64,000 nucleotides of DNA from Cephalopachus bancanus. Taxonomy: Eukaryota; Chordata; Mammalia; Primates; Tarsiidae. The stretch lies in contig JAPVLO010000404.1 in the NCBI GenBank assembly GCA_027257055.1, forward strand, positions 992,001 through 1,056,000, written 5' to 3'. The notes beneath the pieces are model-generated. The model saw nothing but the letters and a program-made list of their open reading frames with translations. It had not been told where the DNA came from and ran no database searches. Made by a program: the position numbers and the translations under genes. Positions 36,105 to 47,600 of the stretch are shown one piece after another; position 1 is the first letter of the stretch, and each line of letters begins with the position of its first letter.

Positions 36105-36670
36105 TATACATGCTTTAACTCACTTAATAAAAGCCTCATAGTAGCTCTATGAAGTAGATATTATCACCTCCATTTTCAAATGAGAAATCTCTGGTTCTGC
36201 AAGTTTAAGGTTTGATAACTACCAGTTGACACTTGCTATTTATGATGTTCCACACATGTTCTAAAAGCTTTATGTATATTAATTATTTATTTCTCAGAAC
36301 AACCCAACTGAACTTGGTACCATTATTACTGCATTTCACAGATAATTATGCTGAGACCCAGAGATATAAAGTGACCTGGCCAAGGTGACACAGAGGTGCA
36401 TGTTAGGAGTGGGATTCAGCCCAGAGAGTGTGACCAAGCATCCCAGTTTGCTCTGGATTGACAGGTTTCCTGGCACACAGAACTTGCAGTGCTCAAACCA
36501 TTACAGTTGGCCACCTTAAGATCCCGGTTGTCTGCTAAATGTCCCACATTCTGAAGCACTTCTTAATAGTGCTTTTGTCTCCCAGGCAAAAGGTGGTGGA
36601 GCCAGGGTTTGGGACCCTTTTTGAGTGACTCTGAAGCCTGTGCACTTAAACTTTCATCATGGTGTTTTGG
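36105..36670 (-). repeat. Two MIR remnants, the second split by a small insertion
   Basis: 36105-36215 is one antisense MIR core (CTATGAAGTAGATATTATCA, CCATTTTCAAATGAGAAATC). 36220-36430 is a second (CATTATTACTGCATTTCACA, GAGACCCAGAGATATAAAG, GGCCAAGGTGACACAGAG). The MIR text then resumes at about 36591 (GTGGTGGAGCCAGGGTTTGG, CTCTGAAGCCTGTGCACTTA). Confidence 0.75.
36430..36590. mobile_element. Possible MITE inserted in the MIR
   Basis: GTGTGACCAAGCATCCCAG at the left and ACAGTTGGCCACCTTAAG / AAATGTCCCACATTC at the right look like degenerate inverted ends of a small DNA transposon. The MIR reads through on both sides. Family not assigned. Confidence 0.4.
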
Positions 36671-36811
36671 TCTGTGTTTTGATACAAATATATCACAAAA
36701 GTGATAATGGATTACTAACTTATAATATGTTTGGATAAGTAATCATATGCCAAGCCCTAATATATTCAGTTAGACAGAAACATACATTTAGATATTTGTT
36801 ATGCTTCTTTT

Positions 36812-37040
36812 AAAAAAAAAAAAGCTGTATTGAGGTATAATTTATATACCAAAAAAGTACATATTCAATGTACACAATTTGATGAGTTTGGACATGTGCA
36901 CACACACACCCATGGAACCATCACTGTAACCGAGGTAATAAACATACTCATCACCTTCGAGTCTCCTTGTTCCCTCCATCCCTTCTAGTAAGTTCCAGAG
37001 ATCTGCCGTACACCTTAGTGATTATAGTGAGCAGTACTGT
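36812..37040 (+). mobile_element. Old L1 (L1M-like) 3'-end remnant, plus strand
   Basis: GCTGTATTGAGGTATAATTT, ATATACCAAAAAAGTACAT and CACCCATGGAACCATCACTG match the typical old-L1 3'UTR text with its conserved spacing. Very diverged. Confidence 0.6.
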
Positions 37041-37784
37041 GTTGGGCACTTTAGAAAGTTGTCAGGAGGGTAGATTTCATGTTACAAATCTTAGTTGGCT
37101 TACTCTCATTTGACAACAGGTTATTTATTTTTTACACTTAGTTTCTCCCCGAAGCCTATTCCTTATTTCCCATAAGTCACTCTGGACTTGTAGTAGAGAC
37201 GGATGCTTTATTTTCCCTTCTCCCATCCATCAGTCCCGAATGATATCTTGCTGGTGTGTACCCTCCTTCAACTTCATGTCCCCCATGAGTCTGAAATATA
37301 TGATGGAAACATTTAGTATCTATATCTGAATGCCTGAGAACTTCCTCTTCTATCAGTTTCTTCCTTAGGCACCTTCTTCTCTAAAAGTTATTGTTTCCTG
37401 CAGAGCCAAGGGGAAAGGGGAGGAGAGGGGGCAAAAAAAAAGTTATTGTTTCTCTTATCCCATCCCCTCCAAACCTCCCTAGTCAGTTTCACAACATCTG
37501 CTTATAACATTGTACTGATAAAGCTGCCTTAGGATTTGAAAGAAGAGATATATCGATTTAGACGAGTGTTGCACAGACACCTTCGTAGAGATAGTTTTTG
37601 AGCCGAATTTTGAGTCGTGCAAATGATTGATTTAGTTGAGCATCAGTCATACATATGGTTTGATTTTACTGATTTAGATTTTGAAAGGAGATTACAGTCT
37701 AGGAACTAAGGAATACTGAAAAAGGAATATTACTTTTTCTTTTTGATTGTATGAACTTAACCACAAGCCACTTAATCACTGGCT

Positions 37785-37921
37785 GACTTACCCAGTTTTT
37801 TAAAATGTATTTTATTTTAAAGATGTGGCGTACAATTCAGGATTAGTTATACAAGTGGTCCTCATACAGGTAAAGTTTGGGCCTCCCTTTGGTCCCCATA
37901 TTGTGACTTACCCGATTTTTA
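37785..37921 (-). mobile_element. Very short (about 100 bp) L1 3'-end insertion with TSD
   Basis: Antisense tail (TTTTAAAATGTATTTTATTT), GTGGCGTACAATTCAGG and the start of the long-form 3'UTR (GGTAAAGTTTGGGCCTCC), cut off after about 100 bp. The flanks share TGACTTACCC and a T-rich end (37785-37802 and 37904-37921), a TSD with two mismatches. Confidence 0.9.
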
Positions 37922-37989
37922 AAGTCTCTGTGTCTGAATGCACGGAGGCTCATGTGCTGAATTTATTGAAGTTTGGTTTTGCATTATAA

Positions 37990-38230
37990 AGAGCATACTT
38001 GTATGACATTTACCAGGGGAAGAACTTTTGACTGACTTACTTCACATTTCCTTAAGTTGTACTTGACTTACATTCCCTTAACTTCTCTGAACCTCAGTTG
38101 TCTTTTGGCTAGCAGTACATAACACATAAAATTGTGGTGAGGATAAAAATAGTCATAAAGTATTTATAAGGTAGCTTGTTTAGCCTGGCACAGAATAGCT
38201 GTTATTAATCTTACCTAATGAATTATTATT
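37990..38230 (+). repeat. MIR SINE remnant
   Basis: TAACTTCTCTGAACCTCAGT, AAATTGTGGTGAGGATAAAA and GTTTAGCCTGGCACAGAATA are the MIR core and tail in order. Confidence 0.75.
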
Positions 38231-39079
38231 CTGTTCATGGGTGAAAGCACCTGACTTTCTGCTTGTTGCAATACTCTAATGAGATAACAAGTGCATGGGA
38301 ATAGGTGACTGAGGTTGATACTCTAGGTCAGGAATAAGAAATTATTTTTAAACTCACCCCACTCTTTCTGTCTATGCCAACGCCTTCTTTGTCTGGGTTG
38401 GGATTTATGTAGATGCACTCTCCTGGTGCCTCAGTACTAAATGTTTAAGAAACCCAAATATTTTAATTTTAAGGCATACTTTTTCATAGGGAATGGGAGT
38501 TAGAAATCTGAAGGTTAACAGTAGATAAAAATTTTGAGATGTAAAGTAATTCATTATAGCAAATCCTGAAAATTTTTGCGTTTAAGCATATCAAAACAGT
38601 AGATTGAGGTGGACAAGGAGTCTGTGATTACATATTTTGTCCACAAAAATGCAGCTATCAGAGATGTTTACATTTTATAAATACCAATATGTGTCAATTT
38701 TTCTGGCAACACTTTTCTTAGGACAAGATAATAGAGGCAAAGGAGGTTTTGATTTATAGTTTGCCCATGATTGATTCAACTTTATTATTTGGATATGCTT
38801 TAGAGTTAGGTAGGTAGGTGATGCTTATTTTATCTCTGTTATTAATTTTTAAAATTCACTTGTACAGTAATTTTCAGGCTGGTGGACCTCCAAAGTCAGT
38901 GAGAGACAGCTGGAGGAAATAAGTAGAATTTAAAATTTTAATTTCAATTGTTATTTGCTTGTAATTTCTTTTCTTCAGACTCCTGGTCCATTACAGGAAC
39001 TGTTGGGTGGGTGGAGCAGAGAGAATGGGAAAAAAGAGAGAGAGGTGTGTGTAAAAATAATCTTTACCGGCTGTGGGCA
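38231..39079. other. Unique DNA, no gene seen
   Basis: No supported gene. A short GGTAGGTAGGTG repeat lies at 38807-38820. Confidence 0.5.
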
Positions 39080-39084
39080 GAGGG

Positions 39085-39483
39085 GCATATGACTATGGAA
39101 GAATGGTCAGAGACATGCTGTGCTGATGGTTTTGAGAATAGAGGAAAGTAGCCAGGAGCCAAAGAGGGCAGGCAGCATCTTGATAGATGAAAAGCAAGGA
39201 AATTGGCTTTATACATGATTTTAGAATTTATCTTTATTATTGTGATAGGCAGAGAATAATGGCCCACACAAAGATGTCCACACATGTCTACACTCTAATC
39301 CCTGGAACCTGTGAATATGTTACCGTACCTGGTAAAAACAACTTTGTGGATGTGATTAGGAATACGGACCTTGAGATGAGTTATCTGAATGTGACCAGTT
39401 GAATCATATGAATCTTTAAAACTGGAGAACATTTTCTACCTTTCCTGGCAGCAGTCAGAGACAGATGTGACTATAGAAGAATC

Positions 39484-39527
<44 letters not shown>

Positions 39528-39781
39528 TGTTGATGGCTTTGATGATGAAGGAAGATGGTCATGAATCAAGAAATACAGGCAGCATCCAGATGCTGGAAAA
39601 AGAAAGGAAATGGATTCTCACATAGAGCCTTGAGAAAAGCATTCAACTTTGTTGACCCTCTTGACTTTTGGCCAATGAAACCTGTGTCAGAATCTGACTC
39701 CAGAACTGTAAGGGAATAAATTTGTGTTGTTTAAGCTGCTGAATGTGTAGTAATTTATAGCAGGAATCCAAAGCTAATACA
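39085..39781 (+). mobile_element. MaLR (MLT1-like) LTR, plus strand, partly duplicated
   Basis: From about 39240 the sequence follows the mammalian-apparent LTR retroelement pattern: AATAATGGCCCACACAAAGATG, CCTGGAACCTGTGAATATG, CTTTGTGGATGTGATTAGG, the polyadenylation region GGGAATAAATTTGTGTTG and the end AAAGCTAATACA (near 39779). A second partial copy of the middle lies before it (39085-39225: GACTATGGAAGAATGG, GCAGGCAGCATCTTG). No internal coding region, so it is a solo or fragmentary LTR. Family name is by recollection, with moderate confidence. Confidence 0.6.
39486..39523. repeat. (GA)n microsatellite
   Basis: Nineteen GA dinucleotides inside the LTR, at the site of a purine-rich GAGAGAGA stretch; the expansion post-dates the LTR. 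Confidence 0.95.
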
Positions 39782-40839
39782 ACCACGTACCCATTTTATA
39801 TTACATCGAGGGATATAAATATATTTTGATTGTTTTGAATGCATGTGCGTTCACCTCTACATAAGTGATATATGCCTAAATTACCATCTCCTACTCAAGG
39901 CAAGTCTATTTATAGGAGCCTTCATTTGCTGCTCTATGAACTTACATAAAGGGAACTCTTTTCCTTAATTCAATGGATATTGACCAAGCACTTGGTATAT
40001 ACCAGGAACTTTGCTACGTTCTGGAGATGCTCTAAAAGAATAGACGTTTCCTACTCTGACTACATTATTGCAACATTAGTTCGTGACAAGTTCTGCCAGT
40101 CTCACTTATACTGCACATTTCTTGAAGATAAGTCCTGATTCTTTCTTGATTTACACTTAGCAGTGTTCCATCATTATGATGACACAAACAGTTTTCAAAG
40201 AACAGAATTTTTTTTGATGCTAATGAATATATATACTCATGCATTTTAATATTCCCCCATATAATTTGGAATCAAAAGAAGGTTGGGTTTTTTTTTCTTT
40301 ATCGCATTGTTTTTAGGGTACCTCTTATCACAGAACCCCTGAGAATTTAAAATTATTCCTGGGCAAAATGACAGAGAGCAAAGAAAAAGCCCAATTAGAA
40401 TTCCAAGTCTGTACACATTTGGAACCCAACCCTGACTTCAGAAACAGTTTTTAAGTAAGTTGTTCTGTGAAAATTAAATTATAAATGACAGATATGCAAA
40501 GATGAATTCTTTACTTCAGGGTAACATGTTTCATGAATGTTAATAGCTCTTATTGGATTCAGAAGGGACCTCAGCCAATAAACATCGTGTGGTTTTCAAT
40601 CTGGCCTTGTTTGTCACTGGGTTTTGAAGCTTCAGGATTGCATTTTGTAGGAGGAATAGACATAGACCGCTTCTCCGATGTTCTTGATTACTGCTGCTAA
40701 CTCTAGGTAGTATTCAAAAAGTACAAGAGAAATGCATGGGACCTAAAATTCAAGTTTTCACTTGCTGTAAAATTATCCCCATATTTGAAATATATAACAC
40801 AATACTTTTTGTTCCTTAAAAGAACACTCAGAAAGATGT
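39782..40839. other. Mostly unique; possible L2-type remnants
   Basis: AATTCAATGGATATTGACC and TATACCAGGAACTTTGCTAC (39968-40020) and TGCACATTTCTTGAAGATAA (40112 on) resemble ancient L2-type text. No gene supported. Confidence 0.4.
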
Positions 40840-41172
40840 TGCACTGTCAGTGTGCTTTCCAAAACAGGAGCCATTAGCCACATATAGGACTGTGGAATGC
40901 TTGGGATGTGATCCAAATTGGTTATAATACAAATGTAAAATACACACCAGATTTTGAAGTTTAGTACCAAAAAGTAATAGATCTCACAATAAATTTTGTA
41001 TTGATTACATGCTGGAATGGTAATGTCTTGAATATATTTGTCTATAGTACAACATATTTTTAAAATCAATATTTCCCATTTCTTTTTACTTATGTTAACA
41101 TGGCTACTAGAAAATTCATAATTTATGTGTGCCTTGCTTTTATGACTGACATATTTCTATTGGGCAGTGCTG
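40840..41172 (-). mobile_element. hAT-type MITE remnant
   Basis: The right end TTCTATTGGGCAGTGCTG reads, in reverse, CAGCACTGCCCAATAGAA, the usual terminus of a Charlie-group hAT MITE. The internal GGAGCCATTAGCCACATATA and ACATGGCTACTAGAAAATTC are the opposed subterminal TAGCCACATG motifs. The left end (GCACTGTCAGTGTGC) is decayed, and no 8-bp TSD could be matched. Non-coding; moved in the past by a transposase supplied elsewhere. Confidence 0.6.
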
Positions 41173-42462
41173 CTTTAGATGGTTATGTTAATCATTCCAG
41201 TTGTTGGGAAATATAGGCAAATGTACTTGGATTCTTAAATACTAAGTGTGAGGCCAGCGTCCATTGCTTTGTGAAGCCACTCCTGTGGGTCCTTCTCTTC
41301 TTCCTGAGTCTGGTGTTTCAGTGGGGGTATCTTTCTTGTTAACAGAGAGAATAATAAGTGGAATACATGTAAGAGAAAGGTTAGAATGTCATTGAATGCC
41401 ATCAAAAGAAGTGAACAAAATTGAGAAAGAGGGTGGGCAGCACATTCTGTCAGCAATAACTAAGTTCTTTGTTCTTTTCAGGGAATCTCTAGAACATGTC
41501 CTTTGAACATGGGAAAGACGGCCTTTTTATTCACCAGATAAAGATTATATGTGGTCTCTAGCAAGACATGTGAACTCATGAGAACTTGAGAATGACAGAT
41601 GTTAACCTTATTTGGTTGAGTAGGGTGGATTAAATAGTATGAGTACTCACTGTCCTCATATTAGATAATGACTGACATAAATAGGCAATATAACACTTAA
41701 TATTTTACCGTAATACTGTTATTAGAGCATGGGAAAGTGGTTATCTAAGTGCTATTGCTTTCTAAAGAGAATCCAAAGGTCTGATGTCTCCTGGGTATGA
41801 GTTCAGACTATTCTCCCACTGAGAATAAAAGTTTTTTAATCTCATGAAGAACAGGATGGAGACAGATCAAAATACCATCGATAAATGGGTACAGAGAGTA
41901 GAGGTTGAATCATGGAGTCTCTAAGTTTTTCCCCAATTGTGAGATTTTTTTTCTTTTGTTTCAATACTTTGTTGAAGTGCTATGGACTACACTCATTGTT
42001 TGGAATTGATAATGGTTAATATTATTACCATCTAATCTGTTGAATATTACTTTATTTAAGCTGATACACCCAAGAAAACCATGATCTCTGTGTTAACAAA
42101 AACGGAGACATTTTCAAAATCCTCTTACTGCATATGAACATCTGTGTTGGAAGTGCTTAATTATCTCCAGGGAGAGAGGGGCATAATTGTGAAGTTCATA
42201 TGAAAGCAAATTAAAACTGATAACACTTGGTTCCCCAAATGGGTCATTGCTTGTTTTAGGAGCAGGGGTGGGAGGCTGCTTATTCATCTAGTTTTACAAA
42301 ATGTTGACTACTTTAGCTATTTTGGCATTTGGAAATTTCTAATAGCCTATATCCTGAACCATGGAAAAGGGATTTTGTCTAAGCAAGTAAACCCAAACAC
42401 TGTAATATCTTTGTTAAAATAAAAAGTAGGAGATACTCTTGTTTTTTTAATATAAAACGCTG
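41173..42462. other. Unique DNA, no gene seen
   Basis: AT-rich, no recognised repeat and no supported coding region. Confidence 0.5.
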
Positions 42463-42516
42463 TACTCTACAGATAAACTCTAAAATGCTCTAATTTTCTA
42501 CTCTACAGATAAACTC
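42463..42516. repeat. 36-bp direct repeat, 1.5 copies
   Basis: TACTCTACAGATAAACTC occurs identically at 42463-42480 and 42499-42516, 36 bp apart: a small local duplication. Confidence 0.9.
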
Positions 42517-42953
42517 CATGGTGCTACTTATGGAAACTATGGTAGTTATAACTCCTGCGTAAAAATGGCACTCCACCCATTAGCATCATGGGTGGTCCAA
42601 AGGCAATGGCTTTGAAAGTTATAGTCAGGGAGACCACTTGGGGCCTCTGTATAGCTCTCTTCCAAGGATTTAAAATGCTCTCAGGTGGTAAAGGAAATTA
42701 GACTTGTTCCACAAGACTTCAGGTGAATTAGGAAGAAGGAATGATGTTCAAGAAGGAAATTTCGTTTAAGTTTACCAAAGAGCTTCCTAACAAGCAGAGA
42801 TTATAGTGAAATCAGTGGCACACATGAAAAAAAGTATTAGGAGAGAAGTAGCAAGTTATAAAATATGCTAGAATGGAATATCAGCCTTAGGTAGAAAATA
42901 GGCAAGCTATTAGACAAGCTAGCCTTCAAAAACCCTTCAGTGCTAGAATTGTA

Positions 42954-43309
42954 AGAAAAGTAATGATTGGCTGGGTGCAGTGGCTCACACCTGTAATCCC
43001 AGCACTTTGGGAGACCAGGCAGGAGGATCTCTTGAGCCCAGAAGTTCAAGACCAGCCTATGCAACATAGCGATAACTCGTCTTTACAAAAATTAAAAAAT
43101 TAGCCTGGTGTGGTGGTGCGTGCCTAAGTCCCATCTCCTTGGGAGGCTGAGGCAGAAGATTCACCCCAACCCTGGAGATGAAGGCCGTGGTGAGCTGTGA
43201 TTGAGCCATTATACTCCAACCTGGGCGACAGAGTGAGACACCCCCGCCCAACTCAAGAAAGGAAGGAAGGAAGAGAGAGGGAGGAGAAAGAAAAGAAAAG
43301 AAATGATTG
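42954..43309 (+). mobile_element. AluJ-like dimer with purine-rich tail and TSD, plus strand
   Basis: Sense Alu: GCAGTGGCTCACACCTGTAA, TCAAGACCAGCCTATGCAAC, GTGGTGGTGCGTGCC and GGGCGACAGAGTGAGACA. Its tail has become a GGAAG/GAAAA microsatellite (43256-43300). Flanks AGAAAAGTAATGATTG (42954-42969) and AGAAAAGAAATGATTG (43294-43309) are the TSD. Ancestral rather than lineage-specific type. Confidence 0.9.
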
Positions 43310-44019
43310 ATTTGTTTTACCAGTTTTCTAAAAAGAAACTTTCAGTGTCTGCAATTGTGTTGCACATCGCAAATTCAAAGGAAATGCTCGTCTGTATTTA
43401 TATTTGTACTGCAGTGTTTTGTGATCTCTTTCCTGTCCCCTCTTCAGTGCAGTGAAGAACATGCTTATGGATCCTCACATTCCTGAAGAGCCCATGTGCT
43501 GAGAGGTGAACAGAGTGTAGGTGTTCCTGCCGTCTGCCAACACACAACATAGCCTGGTAGCTGATGCTTCTGTTGACACAGCTTGTCTCCAGCCTGACCT
43601 TATTAAAACGTTGATCAGCAACGACCTCGTGAAGCTTATTTGCAGCAGCTGCTTCATAGTAGATTTCAGTTGTTTTGTGCCCTAAAATGGTTTTGCACAA
43701 TGAGTAATCTGAAAGACACTAAACTTAAATCCTCCCAAACGGTGAAGATAAAAATGTAAAGTGTCTTTTGTTTAGTTTCTTACTCTTGACACCACAAAAT
43801 GTTAGAGCAAGAAGAGAAGGTGGACATTGTTTATCTTAGCACTTTTGAACCCTGGCTATCCCTTGTATTGCCTGTAAATTTAAAAAAATGTTGTCAGAGT
43901 TTGGGCCCCATACTTAGAGAATCTGATGTAATTTGTCTAAAGTGACTGAAGAGGTCTGGTATTTTTTGGCAGTTACCCAGGTAATTCTAGTGTAAAGCCA
44001 AGGTGAGAAGAGTTAGTCT
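43310..44019. other. Unique DNA; 100-codon open frame without known domain
   Basis: 43400-43700 has higher GC than its surroundings and an open frame of 100 codons on the minus strand (43398-43700) with a second, overlapping one in another frame. I recognise no domain, splice context or poly-A tail, so I do not call a gene. It is a candidate for a conserved element or old pseudogene. Confidence 0.35.
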
Positions 44020-44220
44020 TTTCTATTTTTAAAAAATTATACTTTATTTTATCTTTTTAATTGGCACATTGTATTTGCACCTGCTTATGGGGTGCATGGT
44101 GATGTTTTGAAACATATATAGTGATCAAATCAGTTAATTGGCATATTACTACCTCAAACATTAATCACTCCTTTGTGTTGCGAGCATTCAATATCCCACC
44201 AGGCAGGGAACTGTTGATCT
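44020..44220 (-). mobile_element. Old L1 3'UTR remnant, minus strand
   Basis: TGGGGTGCATGGTGATGTTT, ATATAGTGATCAAATCAG and ATTACTACCTCAAACATTAA match the antisense 3'UTR of an old L1, like that at 16.7 kb. Confidence 0.7.
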
Positions 44221-44685
44221 TTTCTTTTTTAATCAAATGCAAACTCCTTATAAATAATGGAAAGAAAAACTATTCCAATAATTGGGTCACTGTGCCAGTA
44301 TTAATTTCAATAGATAAATTTTGAGTTGGGCCCATTTGGAAGAGATAGTGAAACAATCTTCCCCAGGAAAATTGCCACCCTTCTCTCCAAGCTTACATGA
44401 CACTCCCAGAGGTGGTGAGTGCTGCCTTGAAGTACAAGTTAAAGACACAAGGAAAAGAAAGACGACTCTTTCCTGCCATCAAACCATTGCACCTGCTGTG
44501 CCATCAGAATGACTTGCTCTTTTCTCACTTTGAAGGTTGCCCATTCAGTTTTTAAATCCAATGCCAGTATCATCCTCCCTGAAGTCTTGTCTTCCAGTGA
44601 GTAAAAGTCGTTCCTCTCACCTGCATCCTCAGGTCATATCTCTCCTATATGACACATTCTCAGCTGTAACATTTATTTACGTCCA
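44221..44685. other. Unique DNA before the plus-strand L1
   Basis: No gene or repeat recognised. Confidence 0.5.
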
Positions 44686-44689
44686 CATA

Positions 44690-47600
44690 AAAATCGGGAC
44701 TCCTATCATTGGCTTGAATGTGAACAGACTAAATGCACCACTGAAAAGACATAGAATGGCAAAATGGATAAACAATTTATTGCCTTCAAGAGACTCACCT
44801 CACTAGAAAGGACACTTTCAGGCAAACAGAACACAAAAGAAAGGAGGAGTCACAATCTTAATCTCAGACAAATACCCTTTAAGCTATCAAAAATCAAAAA
44901 AAGATACAGAAGACCACTACATAATGATAAAAGGTTCAATCCATCAACAAGAAATATCCATTCTACACATATATGCACCCAACATAGGAACACCAACTTT
45001 CATAAAGCAGCTACTAGGTAAGCTAAAAAAAGGTATTGATTACAACACCATCATAGCTGCAACACCATCATACCTGGGGACTTCAATACCCCAATCACAA
45101 CCCTAGACAGATCATCAAGACAAAAAATCAGCAACGAGATCTGAAACCTCAATGTGACTCTTGACCAAATGGACTTAATTGATACCTACAGAACACTCCA
45201 TCCAAAGAACACAGAATATACATTCTACTCATCACCACATGGAACGTACTCTAAGATAGACCACATACTTGGCCATAAATCAAGTATAAGCAAATTTAAA
45301 AGGACCGAAATTTTACCATGTACCTTCTCAGACCACAGTGGAATAAAAATAAGCATTAACACCAACAAGGTACCCCTAAAACCTACAAAGACATGGACAC
45401 TAAACAGCATGATGCTAAACAACTCCTGGGTCAATGATGAAATCAAAACAGAGATTAAAAGGTATCTGGGAAAAAATGAAAATGAAGAAACATCTTACCA
45501 AAATCTCTGTGACACCATGAAAGCTGTAGTAAAAGAGGAATTTATATCCCTACAAACACACATGAAGAAAATGGAAGGATCACAAATTAATAACCTAACA
45601 AGCCACCTAAGGAAGCTGGAAAAGCAAGACCACCAAAACCCTAATTTCAGCAGAAGAATCCAGATCACCACAATAAAAGCCCAAATCCAGGACATAGAAG
45701 ACAAAAAGATAATACGAAAAATCAATGAAACAAAAAGCTGGTTCTTCGAAAGGATAAACAAGATCAATGGTCCCCTAGCTAGACTGACCAAGAAAAAGAG
45801 AGAAAAAGCCCAAATAAACACCATCAGAAACACAAAAGATGAAGTCATATCTGACCCTTAAGATATACAAAAGATCATTAGAGACTACTACGTACACTTG
45901 TATGGAAACAAACTTGAAAACTTTAAGGAAATGGAGGACTTTCTGACATCACACAACCTGCCTAGGTAGAAACAAGAAGAAATTTAGACCCTAAATAGAC
46001 CAGCAACAATCAAGGAAATTGACTGTGTAATAAGAAGACTACCTACAAAAAAATCCCTGGTCCAGACGGCTTTCCAGCAGAATACTACAAGACATTTAAG
46101 GAGCAGCTGATACCAATCCTGCTGAAGGTATTCCAGGCAATTGAGAAAGATGGAACTCTCCCCAAATCATTTTACAAAGCTAACATCACATTGATACCCA
46201 AGCCAGGTAAAGACCCAACAAAGAAAGAGAACTACAGGCCAATATCTTTGATGAACATAGATGCCAAAATCCTCAACAAGATCCTAGCAAACTGGATTCA
46301 ACAACACATCTCAAAAATCATCCATCATGACCCAGTAGGCTTCATAGCTGGGATACAAGGCTGGTTCAACATTTGTAAAACCATAAATGTAATTAAATAC
46401 ATCAACAGATGTCAAAACAAAAACCACATGACTGTATCATTAGATGCAGAAAAAGCTTTTGATAAAATCCAGCACCGCTTCTTGATAAAAACCCTCGAAC
46501 ATCTAGACATACGGGGAACATACCTCAAAATAGTAAAAACCATCTATGAGAAACCCACAGCCAGCATACTCCTAAATGGACAAAAATTGAAACCATTTCC
46601 CAGAAAACTGGAACAAGACAAGGATGCCCACTCTCACCCCTCCTGTTCAATATAGTATTTGAAGTCCTGGCTCGAGCAATCAGAGAAGAGAAGGCAATCG
46701 GGGTATCCAAATAGGAAAAGAGGAAGTCAAGTTATCTCTCTTTGCAGATGACATGATCGTGTACCTTGAAAACCTAAGAGAATCTGTCAAAAACCTTCTT
46801 ACACTGATAAAGGACTTTGGCAAAGTCTCAGGATATAAAATAAATGTACAAAAGACAATAGCGTTTCTTTACACCAATAATAAACAAACAGAAACCCAAA
46901 TAAAAAGCACAATTCCATTCACAATAGCCACAAAAAAATGAAATACCTTGACATCTTCCTAACCAGAGACGTGAAAGACCTTTACAATGAAAACTACAAA
47001 ACATTGCTCAAAGAAATCAAAGATGACACAAACAAGTGGAAAAATATCCCATGCGCATGGATTGGAAGAATCAACATTGTGAAGATGTCCATCCTACCTA
47101 AGGCAATCTACAGATTTAATGCAATACCCATTAAACTACCAGCAACATTCTTCTCAGACCTAGAAAAAACCATACAAGAATACATATGGAAACACAAACG
47201 ACCAAGAATAGCCAGAACAATCCTCAGCAAAAAAAAACAAAGCAGGCGGTATCACATTACCAGACTTCAAACTTTACTATAAAGCTGCAATAATTCAAAC
47301 AGTTTGGTATTGGTACAAAAACAGGCATATAGACCAATGGAATTGAATTGAGATTCCAGAAGCTAAACCTCAATTTCTCAACCAACTCATCTTTGTCAAG
47401 CCTCCACCACCTACCACTGGGGAGAGGAGAACCTATTCAGTAAATGCTGCTGGGAAAACTTGCTGATCACATGCAGAAGACTCAAACAAGACCCCTATCT
47501 GTCCCCATACACAAAAATTAACTCTAAATGGATCAGAGACCTAAATGTAAAACCTCAAACCATAAGAACCTTAGAAAATGCAGGAGACATACCCTTATGG

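Noticed and set aside
45225..45848. Antisense frames of 73 and 117 codons over the L1 ORF2
   Set aside because: Shadows of the real ORF2 reading frame on the opposite strand.
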